Assembly: GCF_008520305.1 (NCBI RefSeq)
Contig: NZ_ML703264.1
Coordinates: forward strand, 21,697-85,614
From: Mesorhizobium sp. SARCC-RB16n
GTDB lineage: Bacteria > Pseudomonadota > Alphaproteobacteria > Rhizobiales > Rhizobiaceae
Direction of reading: 5' to 3'
Length of the DNA stretch: 63,918 bases
The translations under genes were made by a program, and so were the position numbers. Shown piece after piece: positions 63,038 through 63,918 of the stretch (its first letter is position 1; every line of letters starts with the position of its first letter). Under the pieces are notes generated by a model. It was given only the letters and a program-made list of their open reading frames with translations, was not told the DNA's origin and searched no databases.

Positions 63038-63784
63038 TCAGATGCAGCGCCCGCCGTCGACTTCCAGCGCCACGCCGGTGATGAAGGCGGCCTCGTCCGA
63101 GGCCAGCCATAGAGCCGCATTGGCGATATCGAGCGGGGTCGACAGCCGGCCGAGCGGGATCGAGGCGCGGAATGCCTCGCGGATTTCGGGCGTATCGGCG
63201 CCCATGAATTTCTCCAGCATGCCGGTCTCGCCGGCCACCGGGCAGAGGCAGTTGACGCGGATGTTCCTGGGCGCGAGTTCCACCGCCATCGACTTGGTGG
63301 CGGTGATCGCCCAGCCCTTCGAGGCATTGTACCATGTGAGGCCGGGCCGGGGCCTCAGGCCAGCGGTGGACGCCGTGGTCAGGATGACGCCACCGCCCTG
63401 CCGCTCCATGATCGGCACCACGGCAAGCGCGGCGTGATAGATCGCCTTCATGTTGACCGATGTGATCAGGTCGAAGGTTTCCTCGTCGACCTTGAGCATG
63501 TCGCCATTGCGATGGGTGAACCCGGCATTGTTGACCATGATGTCGATGCGGCCGAAGGCGCTTTTGGCCGCATAGATCATCTCGTCGAACTCGGAGCGCA
63601 ACGAAACATCGGTTTGCGTCCAGATCGCCGCGTCGCCGATCTCGCCTGCGACGCGTTCCGCCCCCTTGGCGGTGAGATCGGCCACGACGACCCTGGCGCC
63701 CTCTTGCGCGAAGCGCTTGGCCATGCCTTCGCCGAAGCCTGATGCCGCACCGGTGATAATGGCGACCTTGTTTTCCAGACGCAT
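63038..63784 (-). CDS. short-chain dehydrogenase/reductase
   Basis: This 248-residue SDR family oxidoreductase has the cofactor motif TGAASGFGEG, NNAG in IMVNNAGFTH, the catalytic Tyr and Lys in YNASKGWA with a Ser/Thr in TTASTAGL, and a C-terminal VDGG. The Asp after beta-2 (VVADL) favours NAD(H) over NADP(H). The start MRLENKVA follows AAGGAGCGGTAAACGC; an ATG eight codons earlier overlaps that site. The class is 3-oxoacyl-ACP-reductase-like, and the substrate is unknown. Confidence 0.92.
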   Translation of the reverse strand: MRLENKVAIITGAASGFGEGMAKRFAQEGARVVVADLTAKGAERVAGEIGDAAIWTQTDVSLRSEFDEMIYAAKSAFGRIDIMVNNAGFTHRNGDMLKVDEETFDLITSVNMKAIYHAALAVVPIMERQGGGVILTTASTAGLRPRPGLTWYNASKGWAITATKSMAVELAPRNIRVNCLCPVAGETGMLEKFMGADTPEIREAFRASIPLGRLSTPLDIANAALWLASDEAAFITGVALEVDGGRCI

Positions 63785-63918
63785 GCGTTTACCGCTCCTT
63801 GGGTTCATCGCGCAGCTTGCACGAAAGGGCTGACGGCCGGGCCGTTGCCGCGACAGATCCAGCGCCGATTTCTCCCTTACAACATGTCGCGGCGAATAGG
63901 ATTCGCCCGACCTGCTGT

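Overview
The window looks like chromosomal DNA of an alphaproteobacterium of the order Rhizobiales, most like Mesorhizobium. The signs are high GC content, a tRNA-His of the alphaproteobacterial type (no extra 5' G, G1-U72 pair, A73), a phasin, a short-chain fatty acyl-CoA regulator (ScfR-like) divergent from isocitrate lyase, and NasS/NasT control of nitrate assimilation. The genus is inferred from gene content and style, not from an alignment.

Layout. (1) 1-9222: a minus-strand catabolic operon of eight genes (DUF1185 protein, hydrolase/flavin-reductase fusion, luciferase-like monooxygenase, aldehyde dehydrogenase, complete polyamine-type ABC importer). A divergent GntR/FadR-type regulator and a perfect operator palindrome face it. 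One permease gene is frameshifted. (2) 9423-16332: a LacI-controlled sugar operon (binding protein, two permeases, GH127 beta-L-arabinofuranosidase) without its own ATPase. (3) 16333-22534: exonuclease III, a ClC channel divergent from a MarR regulator, small hypothetical genes and long gene-poor stretches. (4) 22535-31800: nitrate assimilation: nasT, nasS, a leader with an ANTAR-type hairpin next to a terminator, an overlooked 58-aa membrane protein, narK, nirB, nirD and nasA. (5) 32108-36206: an orphan peptide-type binding protein and a sulfatase, divergent from a LysR regulator. (6) 36298-39205: a decayed mobile-element scar containing an orphan antitoxin, a fragment of a strawberry-notch-type helicase, a small gene and a tyrosine integrase beside tRNA-His.

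(7) 39367-44265: a phasin, a three-hairpin CCUCCUCCC small RNA in its 3' region, TGC-rich PhaR-like sites in its promoter, and a giant cytoplasmic PAS histidine kinase. (8) 44505-48519: acetoacetyl-CoA synthetase and an AsmA protein. (9) 48608-53991: a putrescine importer potFGHI and an EamA exporter. (10) 54128-58884: the ScfR-like regulator, aceA, a small protein, a degenerate receiver and a HAD phosphatase. (11) 59032-63784: puuA and puuB of the gamma-glutamylputrescine pathway, an SH3 protein and a short-chain dehydrogenase.

How the parts fit. Putrescine imported by PotFGHI can feed PuuA/PuuB. Acetoacetate from PHB breakdown is activated by acetoacetyl-CoA synthetase, and the resulting acetyl-CoA needs isocitrate lyase, which the adjacent acyl-CoA regulator probably controls. 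Phasin, its promoter sites and the neighbouring small RNA point to local control of PHB granules. The most promising candidates for undescribed biology are the flavin-monooxygenase operon with its unusual fusion protein, the three-loop small RNA at the phasin gene, and the nas leader with its microprotein.
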